From JAUPVL01 sp964481235 (lineage in GTDB: Bacteria > Patescibacteriota > Saccharimonadia > CAILAD01 > BJGX01), in contig CAYZYH010000003.1 of NCBI GenBank assembly GCA_964481235.1, forward strand, positions 14,553 to 78,552: a stretch of DNA of 64,000 nucleotides, given 5' to 3'. Each line of letters opens with the position of its first letter. Positions within the stretch are counted from its first letter, which is position 1. Of the stretch, positions 58,096-64,000 are shown piece by piece. Both the position numbers and the translations under genes were made by a program. The notes under the pieces were generated by a model. The model did no database searches. It worked only from the letters and a program-made list of their open reading frames with translations, and was not told the DNA's origin.

Positions 58096-59400
58096 ATGAA
58101 TTCTAACAAGCTAACAATAGTAGGGGGAAAACCTCTAAAAGGTGAGATATCTTTACGTGGTGCCAAAAATGCGTTGCCTAAAATAATGGTCGCTGCATTA
58201 CTAAGCAATGATGAATCAATAATATCAAATGTATCAGATATATCGGATGTTGAAATTGTAACCAATATGATAAATCTTTTAGGTGGATCGGTCGAGGAGG
58301 TTGTTCCTGGAACCATCAAGATAGTATCAAAAAATCTTAAGCTTGTTTCAGCTAAAGAATTGCACGAAGTTGCTGGTACTAGTAGAATACCAATTCTTTT
58401 TGCGGGCCCTCTCTTACATCGTTTGGGTCGAGCTGTGTTACCATCTCTAGGAGGCTGCAAAATTGGTACGAGGCCAGTTGATTTTCATCTGTCTGCCCTA
58501 CAAAAACTTGGTGCCATAGAACATGATATAGTTGGTGGTTTTGAACTTTCAGCCCAAAAGCTGCATGGTACCAAAATTACTCTAGATTATCCTAGCGTGA
58601 TGGCTACCGAACAGATATTAATCAGTGCGTCATTAGCCGAAGGCGTGACCGAGATAAGTAATGCAGCAGTTGAGCCGGAGATAATTGATCTTATATGTGT
58701 TTTGCAAAAAATGGGTGCCATAATTTCTGTTGATACCGATAGAGTAATCTCAATTAGGGGCGTAAAAAAGCTTCGTGGTTTTAACCACAAAGTAATGCCA
58801 GACCGTATTGAAGCGGGTAGTTGGGCTTGTGCAGCGGCAGCAACAAATGGAAGAATATTTGTTCGCGAAGCAAGACAAGCGGATATGATGGCCTTTTTAA
58901 ACGCCTTTAGACTGATTGGTGGAGAATATAACGTTACTGATAATGGTATTGAGTTTTGGCGTGGTAGCACTACTAAGCCAATTAGTTTAGAGACCGATGT
59001 TCATCCTGGTTTTATGACCGATTGGCAACAACCTTTTACAGTTTTGCTTACTCAGATAGACGGTCTTTCTACTATTCATGAGACGGTTTATGAAGATAGG
59101 TTTGGATTCACAAATGTACTAAACGATATGGGCGCAAAAATTCAGCTCTACCAAAACTGTTTGGGCAAACTACCATGTCGTTTTGCTCAATCCAATTACC
59201 AACATAGTGCAGTTATTTCTGGCCCTACAAAACTAAAAGGAGGGACTATAAAAGTTCCAGATCTTAGAGCTGGTTTTAGTTATGTTATTGCTGCTTTGGT
59301 TGCCAAAGGAGAAACCACAATTACAAACATAAATATAATAGAGCGTGGCTATGAGCAGTTTGAAGATAAGTTAAGGGGAATAGGCGCAGATATAAAGTAA
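58096..59400 (+). CDS. murA: UDP-N-acetylglucosamine 1-carboxyvinyltransferase
   Basis: 434 residues. MurA adds enolpyruvate from PEP to UDP-GlcNAc, the first committed step of peptidoglycan synthesis. The Lys/Asn of LRGAKNALPKIMVAALL near residue 16, the catalytic Cys in GGCKIGTRPVDFH near 120 (so fosfomycin-sensitive type), and QPFTVLLTQIDGLS and ADLRAG-like DLRAGFSYVIAAL near the end are present. No ribosome site is visible. Together with the PBP at 48883 it indicates the cell makes its own wall. Confidence 0.96.
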   Translation: MNSNKLTIVGGKPLKGEISLRGAKNALPKIMVAALLSNDESIISNVSDISDVEIVTNMINLLGGSVEEVVPGTIKIVSKNLKLVSAKELHEVAGTSRIPILFAGPLLHRLGRAVLPSLGGCKIGTRPVDFHLSALQKLGAIEHDIVGGFELSAQKLHGTKITLDYPSVMATEQILISASLAEGVTEISNAAVEPEIIDLICVLQKMGAIISVDTDRVISIRGVKKLRGFNHKVMPDRIEAGSWACAAAATNGRIFVREARQADMMAFLNAFRLIGGEYNVTDNGIEFWRGSTTKPISLETDVHPGFMTDWQQPFTVLLTQIDGLSTIHETVYEDRFGFTNVLNDMGAKIQLYQNCLGKLPCRFAQSNYQHSAVISGPTKLKGGTIKVPDLRAGFSYVIAALVAKGETTITNINIIERGYEQFEDKLRGIGADIK

Positions 59401-59414
59401 ATTTTCAAATTCTA

Positions 59415-59444
59415 TTGACACGCCCACGTGTAATCTGTTAAACT
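59415..59444 (+). promoter_or_regulatory. promoter of the large structured RNA
   Basis: TTGACA (59415-59420) and TAAACT (59439-59444) with an 18-base spacer. The same hexamers with the same spacing recur at 63868-63897. Confidence 0.8.
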
Positions 59445-59758
59445 GGTTTTTATCTTTTGTACCTTGTAATATGCTGTTTTACTTTAAGACAGCTACAGCT
59501 GTGATAAATTTATCTTGGCTGCAGCTGCCTTAAATGTACAGCTTCAACTATTCAAGAACTTCTGTCACTACCTAAAAAATCGTGTAGGGCGCACGTACAT
59601 AGGTTGTGACAGAACAGTCCTGAAAGCGTTGCGTGGTTTTGTGACCGCTTACCACCAACGCTTTCAGGCAATATCTCATAAAAGACAATCATCTTCGGTG
59701 CTGCCAACACCAGCCGGCGGGCGTACTAAACGTGTAGTTGATTGTTAAATGAGAAGCA

Positions 59759-59834
59759 GCGGACAGATAGCTCAAAGTATGAATAGAGCAGCCGTCTTAG
59801 ACGGAAGGTCAAGAGGTCGAATCTCCTGTCTGCA
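59759..59834 (+). other. tRNA-like element without an anticodon loop
   Basis: GCGGACAG (59759-59766) pairs with CTGTCTGC (59826-59833) as an eight-pair acceptor, D-stem GCTC/GAGC encloses a 12-base loop, and a T-arm-like GAG-GTCGAAT-CTC follows. In the anticodon position CCGTC/GACGG closes on only TTA, so no seven-base anticodon loop exists. There is no CCA, unlike all true tRNAs here. Confidence 0.55.
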
Positions 59835-59947
59835 CGAACCTCTTCTAGTTCAAAACCCTACCCAGGGTGGAGAAGAAGAGGCTACCCGCTTCGGGTTGGT
59901 TAGTGAAGCCCACTGGTCTTTAGCTAACCAACCTGTTGCGGGACCAA

Positions 59948-60020
59948 GGTCCCGTAGCTCAGTTGTAAGAGTACTCGATTGAAAGTCGAGGGGTCGCTGG
60001 ATCGATACCAGCCGGGACCA
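59948..60020 (+). tRNA. tRNA-Phe(GAA)-like cloverleaf inside the large RNA
   Basis: All four stems pair: acceptor GGTCCCG/CGGGACC, D-stem GCTC/GAGT, anticodon stem CTCGA/TCGAG with loop TTGAAAG (anticodon GAA), T-stem GCTGG/CCAGC. Position 19 is U, the T-loop is ATCGATA and no CCA is encoded, in contrast to the normal tRNA-Phe at 21465. The acceptor strand can alternatively pair with GGGACC just upstream (59940-59945). It may be a tRNA mimic instead of a working tRNA. Confidence 0.5.
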
Positions 60021-60051
60021 CAAAGAGTCTTGGGCTATTACCTAAACTCAT

Positions 60052-60245
60052 GGGGATGCTACAGCGGTTGATGAAGAAACCAACGGACAATGTCCGCGGC
60101 CCAACTTCGATCGTGTCGGTTGTAGAGCTAGAGACATGGTTTGTCCCGTTAACAGCTGCAGCTGTTAAAAGGCCAGGGGATTCCGCGGATCTCTCTGGAA
60201 GTACAAATCATTATCTGGTCGCAGGTTCGAATCCTGCCATCCTCC
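60052..60245 (+). other. tRNA-like closure with a 110-base insertion
   Basis: GGGGATG (60052-60058) pairs with CATCCTC (60238-60244) next to a perfect T-arm GCAGG-TTCGAAT-CCTGC (60221-60237). Between them are hairpins GGTT/AACC, CGGACA/TGTCCG, a 20-base palindrome at 60149-60168 and CCAG/CTGG instead of D and anticodon arms. The layout recalls tmRNA but no tag ORF ending in Ala-Ala-stop and no CCA are present. Confidence 0.5.
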
Positions 60246-60255
60246 TCGCCCTTCA

Positions 60256-60290
60256 GCCCCAATCTGTAAAATTACAGATTGGGGCTTTTT
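60256..60290 (+). terminator. terminator of the large RNA
   Basis: A perfect 14-bp stem (60256-60269/60272-60285, GCCCCAATCTGTAA arm) is followed by TTTTT. Confidence 0.92.
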
Positions 60291-60355
60291 CTATTGATAC
60301 TAGGTGTGGTATTTTATTAAAGTTCAATATGCACAGAACCTACTAAAAGGTAAAG

Positions 60356-60568
60356 ATGAGAATAGTCGCATTTGTAGTAGCACGTAAGCCAGATCAAACG
60401 GTTGAGCAAACTATTAGGAGTGTTAGAAATTTATCAGATTTGTTTGCTAGTTTTGAAGAAGCCTATGATAAACTTATTGATCAACCAATTTCGGGCACAA
60501 GTAGCGCAATTTATGAGGTTACTATCGAATTAATAGATCCTCATAAAGTTTACCCACCACCTAATTAA
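60356..60568 (+). CDS. hypothetical small protein
   Basis: 70 residues, not recognised. AAAAGG lies before the ATG and a terminator follows, so it is probably real. Soluble: a short strand (MRIVAFVVARKP), a helix and a second strand (AIYEVTIELIDPHKV). It sits between the large RNA and tig. Confidence 0.6.
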   Translation: MRIVAFVVARKPDQTVEQTIRSVRNLSDLFASFEEAYDKLIDQPISGTSSAIYEVTIELIDPHKVYPPPN

Positions 60569-60571
60569 TAA

Positions 60572-60601
60572 CCCTCAACTACTTAGAGTTGAGGGTTTTT
60601 T
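60572..60601 (+). terminator. terminator of the 60356 gene
   Basis: CCCTCAACT and AGTTGAGGG (nine pairs, six-base loop) followed by TTTTTT. Confidence 0.9.
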
Positions 60602-60625
60602 ATTGGCAAGTATCCTAATATTTGC

Positions 60626-60631
60626 TACAAT
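60626..60631 (+). promoter_or_regulatory. -10 box of tig
   Basis: TACAAT preceded by TGC (extended -10) is followed by eight bases and ATG 60640, a near-leaderless arrangement. Confidence 0.55.
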
Positions 60632-60639
60632 ATGCAAAC

Positions 60640-61917
60640 ATGATTAAACACACTATTACTAACAATAAAAAAAGTGAACAAACAATTCTTATTAGCGTAG
60701 ATGAGCAATTTATAAACCCTTATCGACAATCAGTGCTTAAACGTCTCAAAAAGAATTTAAAGGTAGATGGTTTTAGACCTGGCAATGTACCAGACAAAAT
60801 TGCCGAGCGCGAATTAGGCGAAGCCAAAGTACAAGCTGAAGTTCTTGAGGAAGTTATAATGCACGCCTATAGTAAGGTTGTGCGTGAAGCAAAGATAGAA
60901 ACTGTTGCTAGCCCACAAATCAGTCTTAAGAAATTTGTGCCCTATAGTGAGCTGGAGTTTGAAGCCGTTGTTGCGATAATGCCCGATTTTAAACTAGACC
61001 TGAAAAAGCTAAAAGTAAAAAAGCCTGAAGTCAAGATAGATAAAAAGGAAATTGAAGAAACTTTACAGAATTTGGCTTTGCAATCTGCAAAGAAAGTTGA
61101 TTCAACAAAAGCTATTAAGAAATCTGACGAAGTAAAATTTGACTTTGAAGGGGTCAGAGAAGGTAAGCCGGTCGAAGGCACTTCGGCAAAAAATCATATT
61201 ATGATTATTGGTGAAGGAAGTTTTATACCCGGTTTTGAAGAGGAAATGATTGGCCTTAAGAAAGGCGACAAAAAAACCTTTACTATCAGGTTTCCTAAAG
61301 AATATCACGCCAAAGACTTAGCTGATAAAAAAGTAGAATTTAGTATAAATATTGTAGACGTAAAATCTGTAGAGAAACCTAAAGTGGATGATGCTTGGGC
61401 AAAAACCGTTGGTCCTGTCAATAATCTAAGCGAACTAAAAACAGAAATTGAAAAAAGCCTAGTTCAAAACAAGCAAGCCGAGACCGATAAACAGTTTGAA
61501 AATGAAGTACTTGAGTTAGCAATTAAACAAGCTAATATTGATGCCCCCCAGAGCTTAGTTAGTGAACAAGCCAATAGACTACGACAAGAAACAGAAGATA
61601 ATTTGAAAAATAGTGGATTAGACCTAGAAAAATACCTACAACTACAGGGTCAAAAACCGCAAGACTTTGAATTACAACTCAAAAACGAAGCTGAGAAGCG
61701 GGTAAAGCTTGGTATTATTTTGCGGTCAGTAATAGGGAACGAAAATATACAGATTAGCGAACAAGAAATTGAGTCTGAATTAGCTCGTATGAAAACTCAA
61801 TACACAGACCCAAAGATGCAAGAAGAACTTACTCACGACCACTTCAAAGAAGATCTCAAGAATCATTTATTAACACAAAAAGCAATCTCTATATTAACTA
61901 CTGCAGCTACAAAGTAG
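60640..61917 (+). CDS. tig: trigger factor
   Basis: 425 residues from ATG 60640; an upstream TTG would lie in the promoter. Trigger factor is the ribosome-bound chaperone. The N-terminal domain carries the ribosome-docking signature as KVDGFRPGNVPDKIAERELG near residue 42. A FKBP-like PPIase domain (VKFDFEGVREGKPVEG, about 160-240) and the helical C-terminal arms (about 245-425) follow. clpP is next, as in many bacteria. Confidence 0.95.
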   Translation: MIKHTITNNKKSEQTILISVDEQFINPYRQSVLKRLKKNLKVDGFRPGNVPDKIAERELGEAKVQAEVLEEVIMHAYSKVVREAKIETVASPQISLKKFVPYSELEFEAVVAIMPDFKLDLKKLKVKKPEVKIDKKEIEETLQNLALQSAKKVDSTKAIKKSDEVKFDFEGVREGKPVEGTSAKNHIMIIGEGSFIPGFEEEMIGLKKGDKKTFTIRFPKEYHAKDLADKKVEFSINIVDVKSVEKPKVDDAWAKTVGPVNNLSELKTEIEKSLVQNKQAETDKQFENEVLELAIKQANIDAPQSLVSEQANRLRQETEDNLKNSGLDLEKYLQLQGQKPQDFELQLKNEAEKRVKLGIILRSVIGNENIQISEQEIESELARMKTQYTDPKMQEELTHDHFKEDLKNHLLTQKAISILTTAATK

Positions 61918-61970
61918 CCAAACCTTCTTAATTTTCAATTAACCGACAGATAATATATTGCTTATTGTGT

Positions 61971-61976
61971 TAAAAT
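61971..61976 (+). promoter_or_regulatory. -10 box of a leaderless promoter (clpP)
   Basis: TAAAAT is followed by exactly six bases and ATG 61983. No CIRCE is present here, unlike at nusA-clpC. Confidence 0.65.
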
Positions 61977-61982
61977 ATTACT

Positions 61983-62609
61983 ATGAACAACAACTTTTCT
62001 AATAGCTCCATACTTATACCAACTGTAATTGAAAAAACTCAAGCAGGTGAACGCGCCTATGATATCTACTCACGCCTACTCAATGAAAGGATTATATTTT
62101 TAGGTACACAGATTGATGACACGGTAGCAAATCTAGTGATTGCTCAGTTGCTTTTTTTGCAAAGTGAAGACCCTAACTCTGATATAAGCCTTTATATTAA
62201 TAGTCCAGGTGGAAGCGTAACTGCTGGACTAGCGATTTATGATACTATGCAACACATTACTCCAGACGTTAGTACAATATGTGTCGGTATGGCTGCTAGC
62301 ATGGGGGCTTTCTTACTAGCTTGTGGCCAAAAAGGTAAGCGCTATTCTCTACCAAATTCTAGAGTTATGATTCATCAACCTTCCGGTGGATTTTCTGGAA
62401 CCGCTGCAGATATTGAAATCACCGCTAATGAAATTATTAAGATACGCCACCGTCTAAATGAAATATTAGCTCAAAAAACTGGCCAATCGGTTGCTAAAAT
62501 TACCGCTGATAGTGATAGGGATTTTTGGCTATCTGCCGATGAAGCAAAAAAGTATGGGTTGGTCGACGCTGTAATTGAGAAAAAACCATCAGATAAAAAA
62601 AGTAAGTAG
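61983..62609 (+). CDS. clpP: ATP-dependent Clp protease proteolytic subunit
   Basis: 208 residues. ClpP is the serine protease barrel served by ClpC. The catalytic Ser lies in GMAASMGAFLLACG near residue 105, His in RVMIHQPSGG near 130 and Asp in the SDRDFWLSADEAKKYGLVD end. YINSPGGSVTAGLAIYDTM lies near 75. Normal length. Confidence 0.98.
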   Translation: MNNNFSNSSILIPTVIEKTQAGERAYDIYSRLLNERIIFLGTQIDDTVANLVIAQLLFLQSEDPNSDISLYINSPGGSVTAGLAIYDTMQHITPDVSTICVGMAASMGAFLLACGQKGKRYSLPNSRVMIHQPSGGFSGTAADIEITANEIIKIRHRLNEILAQKTGQSVAKITADSDRDFWLSADEAKKYGLVDAVIEKKPSDKKSK

Positions 62610-62626
62610 CGGAATAAACAAAAGTT

Positions 62627-63871
62627 GTGTATTCAGAACTGCTAAAGAACCCCAATTTTTTAAAGATTTGGATAGCTCAACTCACTAGCCAATTAGCGGC
62701 CAATCTACTTAACTTCGCCTTAATAATTAGAGTCTATGATTTAGCGGCACAAACCCAGTATGCCAACATCGCCGTAAGCTTACTTATTTTGGCCTTTGGT
62801 ATACCCTCTATTATTTTTGCTGTATTGGCTGGTGCGTATGTAGATCACTGGGATAGAAAAAAAGTCTTAATAATCACCAATATTGCCCGTGCCGTTTTGG
62901 TATTAAGTTTTTTATTCACAAGTAGTAATTTGATATTTATCTACCTAACAGTTTTTGCAATTTCAATATTCTCGCAATTCTTCACTCCTGCCGAAGGGGC
63001 AGCCTTACCAAAGTTAGTTAATAAGTCTGAATTTTTGAGCGCCAACTCACTATTCCTATTTACTCTGTATGGGAGTTTTGTAGTGGGCTATAGTTTGGCT
63101 GGGCCATTAGTAGCGATTGGTGGACAAGATAGTGTTTACTGGGTGGCATCGGTAGCATTTGCTGTAGCTGCCATACTCTGCATTGGTTTACCCAGCTTGC
63201 GTGCCGAATCTCTACCAAAAAAACTTAGCGAAGTTAACTCAGAAGTATTCTCTACTATTCGCGTAAATTTTAAACGTATAATCACAAATCCAAAATTGAT
63301 TTTTCCAATCCTCAACCTAACTATTTCTCAAGCAATGCTAGGGGTAATATCTGTACTTGCACCAGCAATCGCGTTCTTGGTATTTAACCAGAGTCTCGCT
63401 AATGTTAGTTACAAGCTCATTGTACCTGCTGCAGTGGGAATGATACTGGGCGCAATTATGGTAGGTAGAGTATTTAAAAATGTTAATAAATCTAGAGTTA
63501 TCGATATTGGTATATTATCTGCAGCGGCATTATTAATTTGCTTGAGTTTTGTACCAGCCCTAAATGGTCTAAAGTTCTTCGGACTAATAGTAGCGGCTAT
63601 CTCATTGTTTTTAGGTGTCGCCAACGGCTTAGTGAGTGTCTCGGCCCAAACCCTTGTGCAGCTCAATTCTACAGACGAGGCTAGAGGTAAAATATTTGGT
63701 ACTCTCAACATGATGATGAATTTAGCGGCTATAGTACCGGTATTTCTAGCTGGAATAACGGCCGATCTAGTAAGTCCACTAAGTGTCTTAACTATTTCTG
63801 GTGTATTAATAGGAATATTTGGTGTTTATCAACATTACACTTTTACAAAAATCCAGATAAAAAGTGCTTGA
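62627..63871 (+). CDS. major facilitator superfamily transporter
   Basis: 414 residues from GTG, 17 bases after clpP. About twelve membrane helices are visible. The A-like motif AGAYVDHWDRKKVLIITNI after helix 2 is typical of DHA-type exporters, and the sequence FLGVANGLVSVSAQTLVQ before helix 11 fits the MFS_3/enterobactin-exporter-like group. The substrate is unknown. The stop codon overlaps the -35 box of the next promoter. Confidence 0.9.
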   Translation: MYSELLKNPNFLKIWIAQLTSQLAANLLNFALIIRVYDLAAQTQYANIAVSLLILAFGIPSIIFAVLAGAYVDHWDRKKVLIITNIARAVLVLSFLFTSSNLIFIYLTVFAISIFSQFFTPAEGAALPKLVNKSEFLSANSLFLFTLYGSFVVGYSLAGPLVAIGGQDSVYWVASVAFAVAAILCIGLPSLRAESLPKKLSEVNSEVFSTIRVNFKRIITNPKLIFPILNLTISQAMLGVISVLAPAIAFLVFNQSLANVSYKLIVPAAVGMILGAIMVGRVFKNVNKSRVIDIGILSAAALLICLSFVPALNGLKFFGLIVAAISLFLGVANGLVSVSAQTLVQLNSTDEARGKIFGTLNMMMNLAAIVPVFLAGITADLVSPLSVLTISGVLIGIFGVYQHYTFTKIQIKSA

Positions 63872-63971
63872 CACCACACCCCGTATTAAGATAAACTTAA
63901 ACATATAAGAGGACGCTTAAACTATTTCAACCGGTTTGTATATCCAAAAATATTTGGTGTACCGGTTTTTT
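63868..63971 (+). promoter_or_regulatory. strong promoter followed by a terminator-like hairpin
   Basis: TTGACA (63868-63873) and TAAACT (63892-63897) with 18 bases between. About 30 bases after the expected start a hairpin AACCGGT/ACCGGTT (63929-63935/63961-63967) with inner CCAAA/TTTGG is followed by six Ts. It could be a short RNA of about 70 nt or an attenuator for a gene beyond the window. Confidence 0.65.
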
Positions 63972-64000
63972 GTCGGTTTAGAAAAACCTCCTAAATTAAG

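Larger units (their letters stand above)
59451..60290 (+). ncRNA. large structured RNA with tRNA-like domains (about 840 nt)
   Basis: The 950-base gap between murA and the next gene has its own strong promoter and a 14-bp terminator and no convincing protein gene. It is more G/C-rich than its surroundings. In order I see: a 15-bp stem with two A-C mismatches (59483-59499/59518-59534); a nested stem CTGTCAC/GTGACAG with inner ACCTA/TAGGT (59562-59612); an 18-bp stem with one bulge (59619-59637/59651-59668, 13 outer pairs perfect); ACAATCA/TGATTGT (59685-59745); a tRNA-like element (59759-59833); stems CCTCTTCT/AGAAGAGG, ACCCG/CGGGT and TTGGTTAG/CTAACCAA; a complete tRNA-like cloverleaf (59948-60020); and a third tRNA-like closure (60052-60245). 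I can match it to no named family; large ornate RNAs such as GOLLD and ROOL, often found beside tRNAs, are the nearest in style. Confidence 0.75.

Noticed and set aside
59515..59748. 77-codon open frame in the large RNA region
   Set aside because: It starts with TTG inside a long stem, has no ribosome site, odd composition and runs through three perfect hairpins. The structure explains the sequence better than a protein.
60052..60251. tmRNA (ssrA)
   Set aside because: The acceptor/T-arm layout fits, but at 194 nt it is short, lacks the usual TTCGACG-type D-region, a tag frame ending in Ala-Ala-stop, and CCA.
59451..60290. RNase P RNA or signal recognition particle RNA
   Set aside because: I found no GAGGAAAGTC/ACAGAAA-type RNase P core and no GGAAGCA...AGGA SRP tetraloop region.
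59749..60346. Two further open frames of 77 and 98 codons in the same region
   Set aside because: They run through the tRNA-like domains and the terminator, and have no start signals.
1..64000. CRISPR array, insertion sequences or recoded UGA
   Set aside because: I saw no regularly spaced direct repeats, no transposase, and TGA clearly ends many genes.

Overview
The window is about 64 kb of AT-rich bacterial chromosome. It is densely packed with housekeeping genes, many overlapping by 1-4 bases (ATGA or TAATG). TGA is used as an ordinary stop (for example uvrB, gatA, the holin-like gene), so this is code 11. Compact genes, many small orphan membrane proteins, a GatCAB transamidosome, a stripped-down UvrC and an isolated purF without a purine pathway suggest a Patescibacteria/CPR genome, most likely Saccharibacteria. 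That placement is inference from gene content and style; there is no rRNA in the window to test it.

Layout. 1-3.1 kb: pentose-phosphate genes (rpe end, split transketolase, PfkB kinase). 3.1-5 kb: AhpF/TrxB-like flavoprotein, a tail-anchored protein and a glutaredoxin. 5-13.6 kb: uvrB with two coupled unknown genes, then uvrA and uvrC. 13.6-19.6 kb: holin-like membrane protein, secG, an oligopeptide-binding protein, tRNA-Leu(CAG), an Rpf-like muralytic protein and an FAD oxidase. 19.6-22.3 kb: a tRNA island (Leu, Val, Gly, Phe, Cys, Leu) with a broken tRNA-Leu, folD and several palindromes. 22.3-33.3 kb: lemA, htpX, a ligA lacking its zinc-finger cysteines, gatC-gatA-(HEPN-like gene)-gatB and small envelope proteins. 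33.4-41.8 kb: dnaE, rplS with an acidic tail, rnhB, yraN, and a run of small orphan genes each fenced by terminators. 41.9-48.8 kb: a perfect CIRCE operator over a strong promoter, a terminator-like hairpin, nusA-clpC, a nucleotidyltransferase, radA and a PIN-TRAM protein. 48.9-59.4 kb: a class A PBP, tyrS, recG, a phospholipase C-like protein, purF, rsmD, tRNA-Leu(TAG) and murA. 59.4-60.3 kb: a roughly 840-nt, probably non-coding, very highly structured transcript with three tRNA-like domains. 60.3-64 kb: a small ORF, trigger factor, clpP, an MFS transporter and a strong promoter with a hairpin.

Most striking are four things. First, the large structured RNA at 59.45-60.29 kb, which has its own TTGACA-18-TAAACT promoter and a 14-bp terminator. 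Second, a genome-style rule that transcription units begin either with a -10 box exactly 6-7 bases before the start codon (leaderless mRNA, a dozen cases) or with a leader carrying a Shine-Dalgarno site. Third, a tRNA-Gly in which the near-universal G19-C56 tertiary pair is replaced by U19-A56. Fourth, the CIRCE-controlled promoter and apparent attenuator ahead of nusA-clpC, which ties the ClpC/ClpP protease to HrcA-type heat-shock control.
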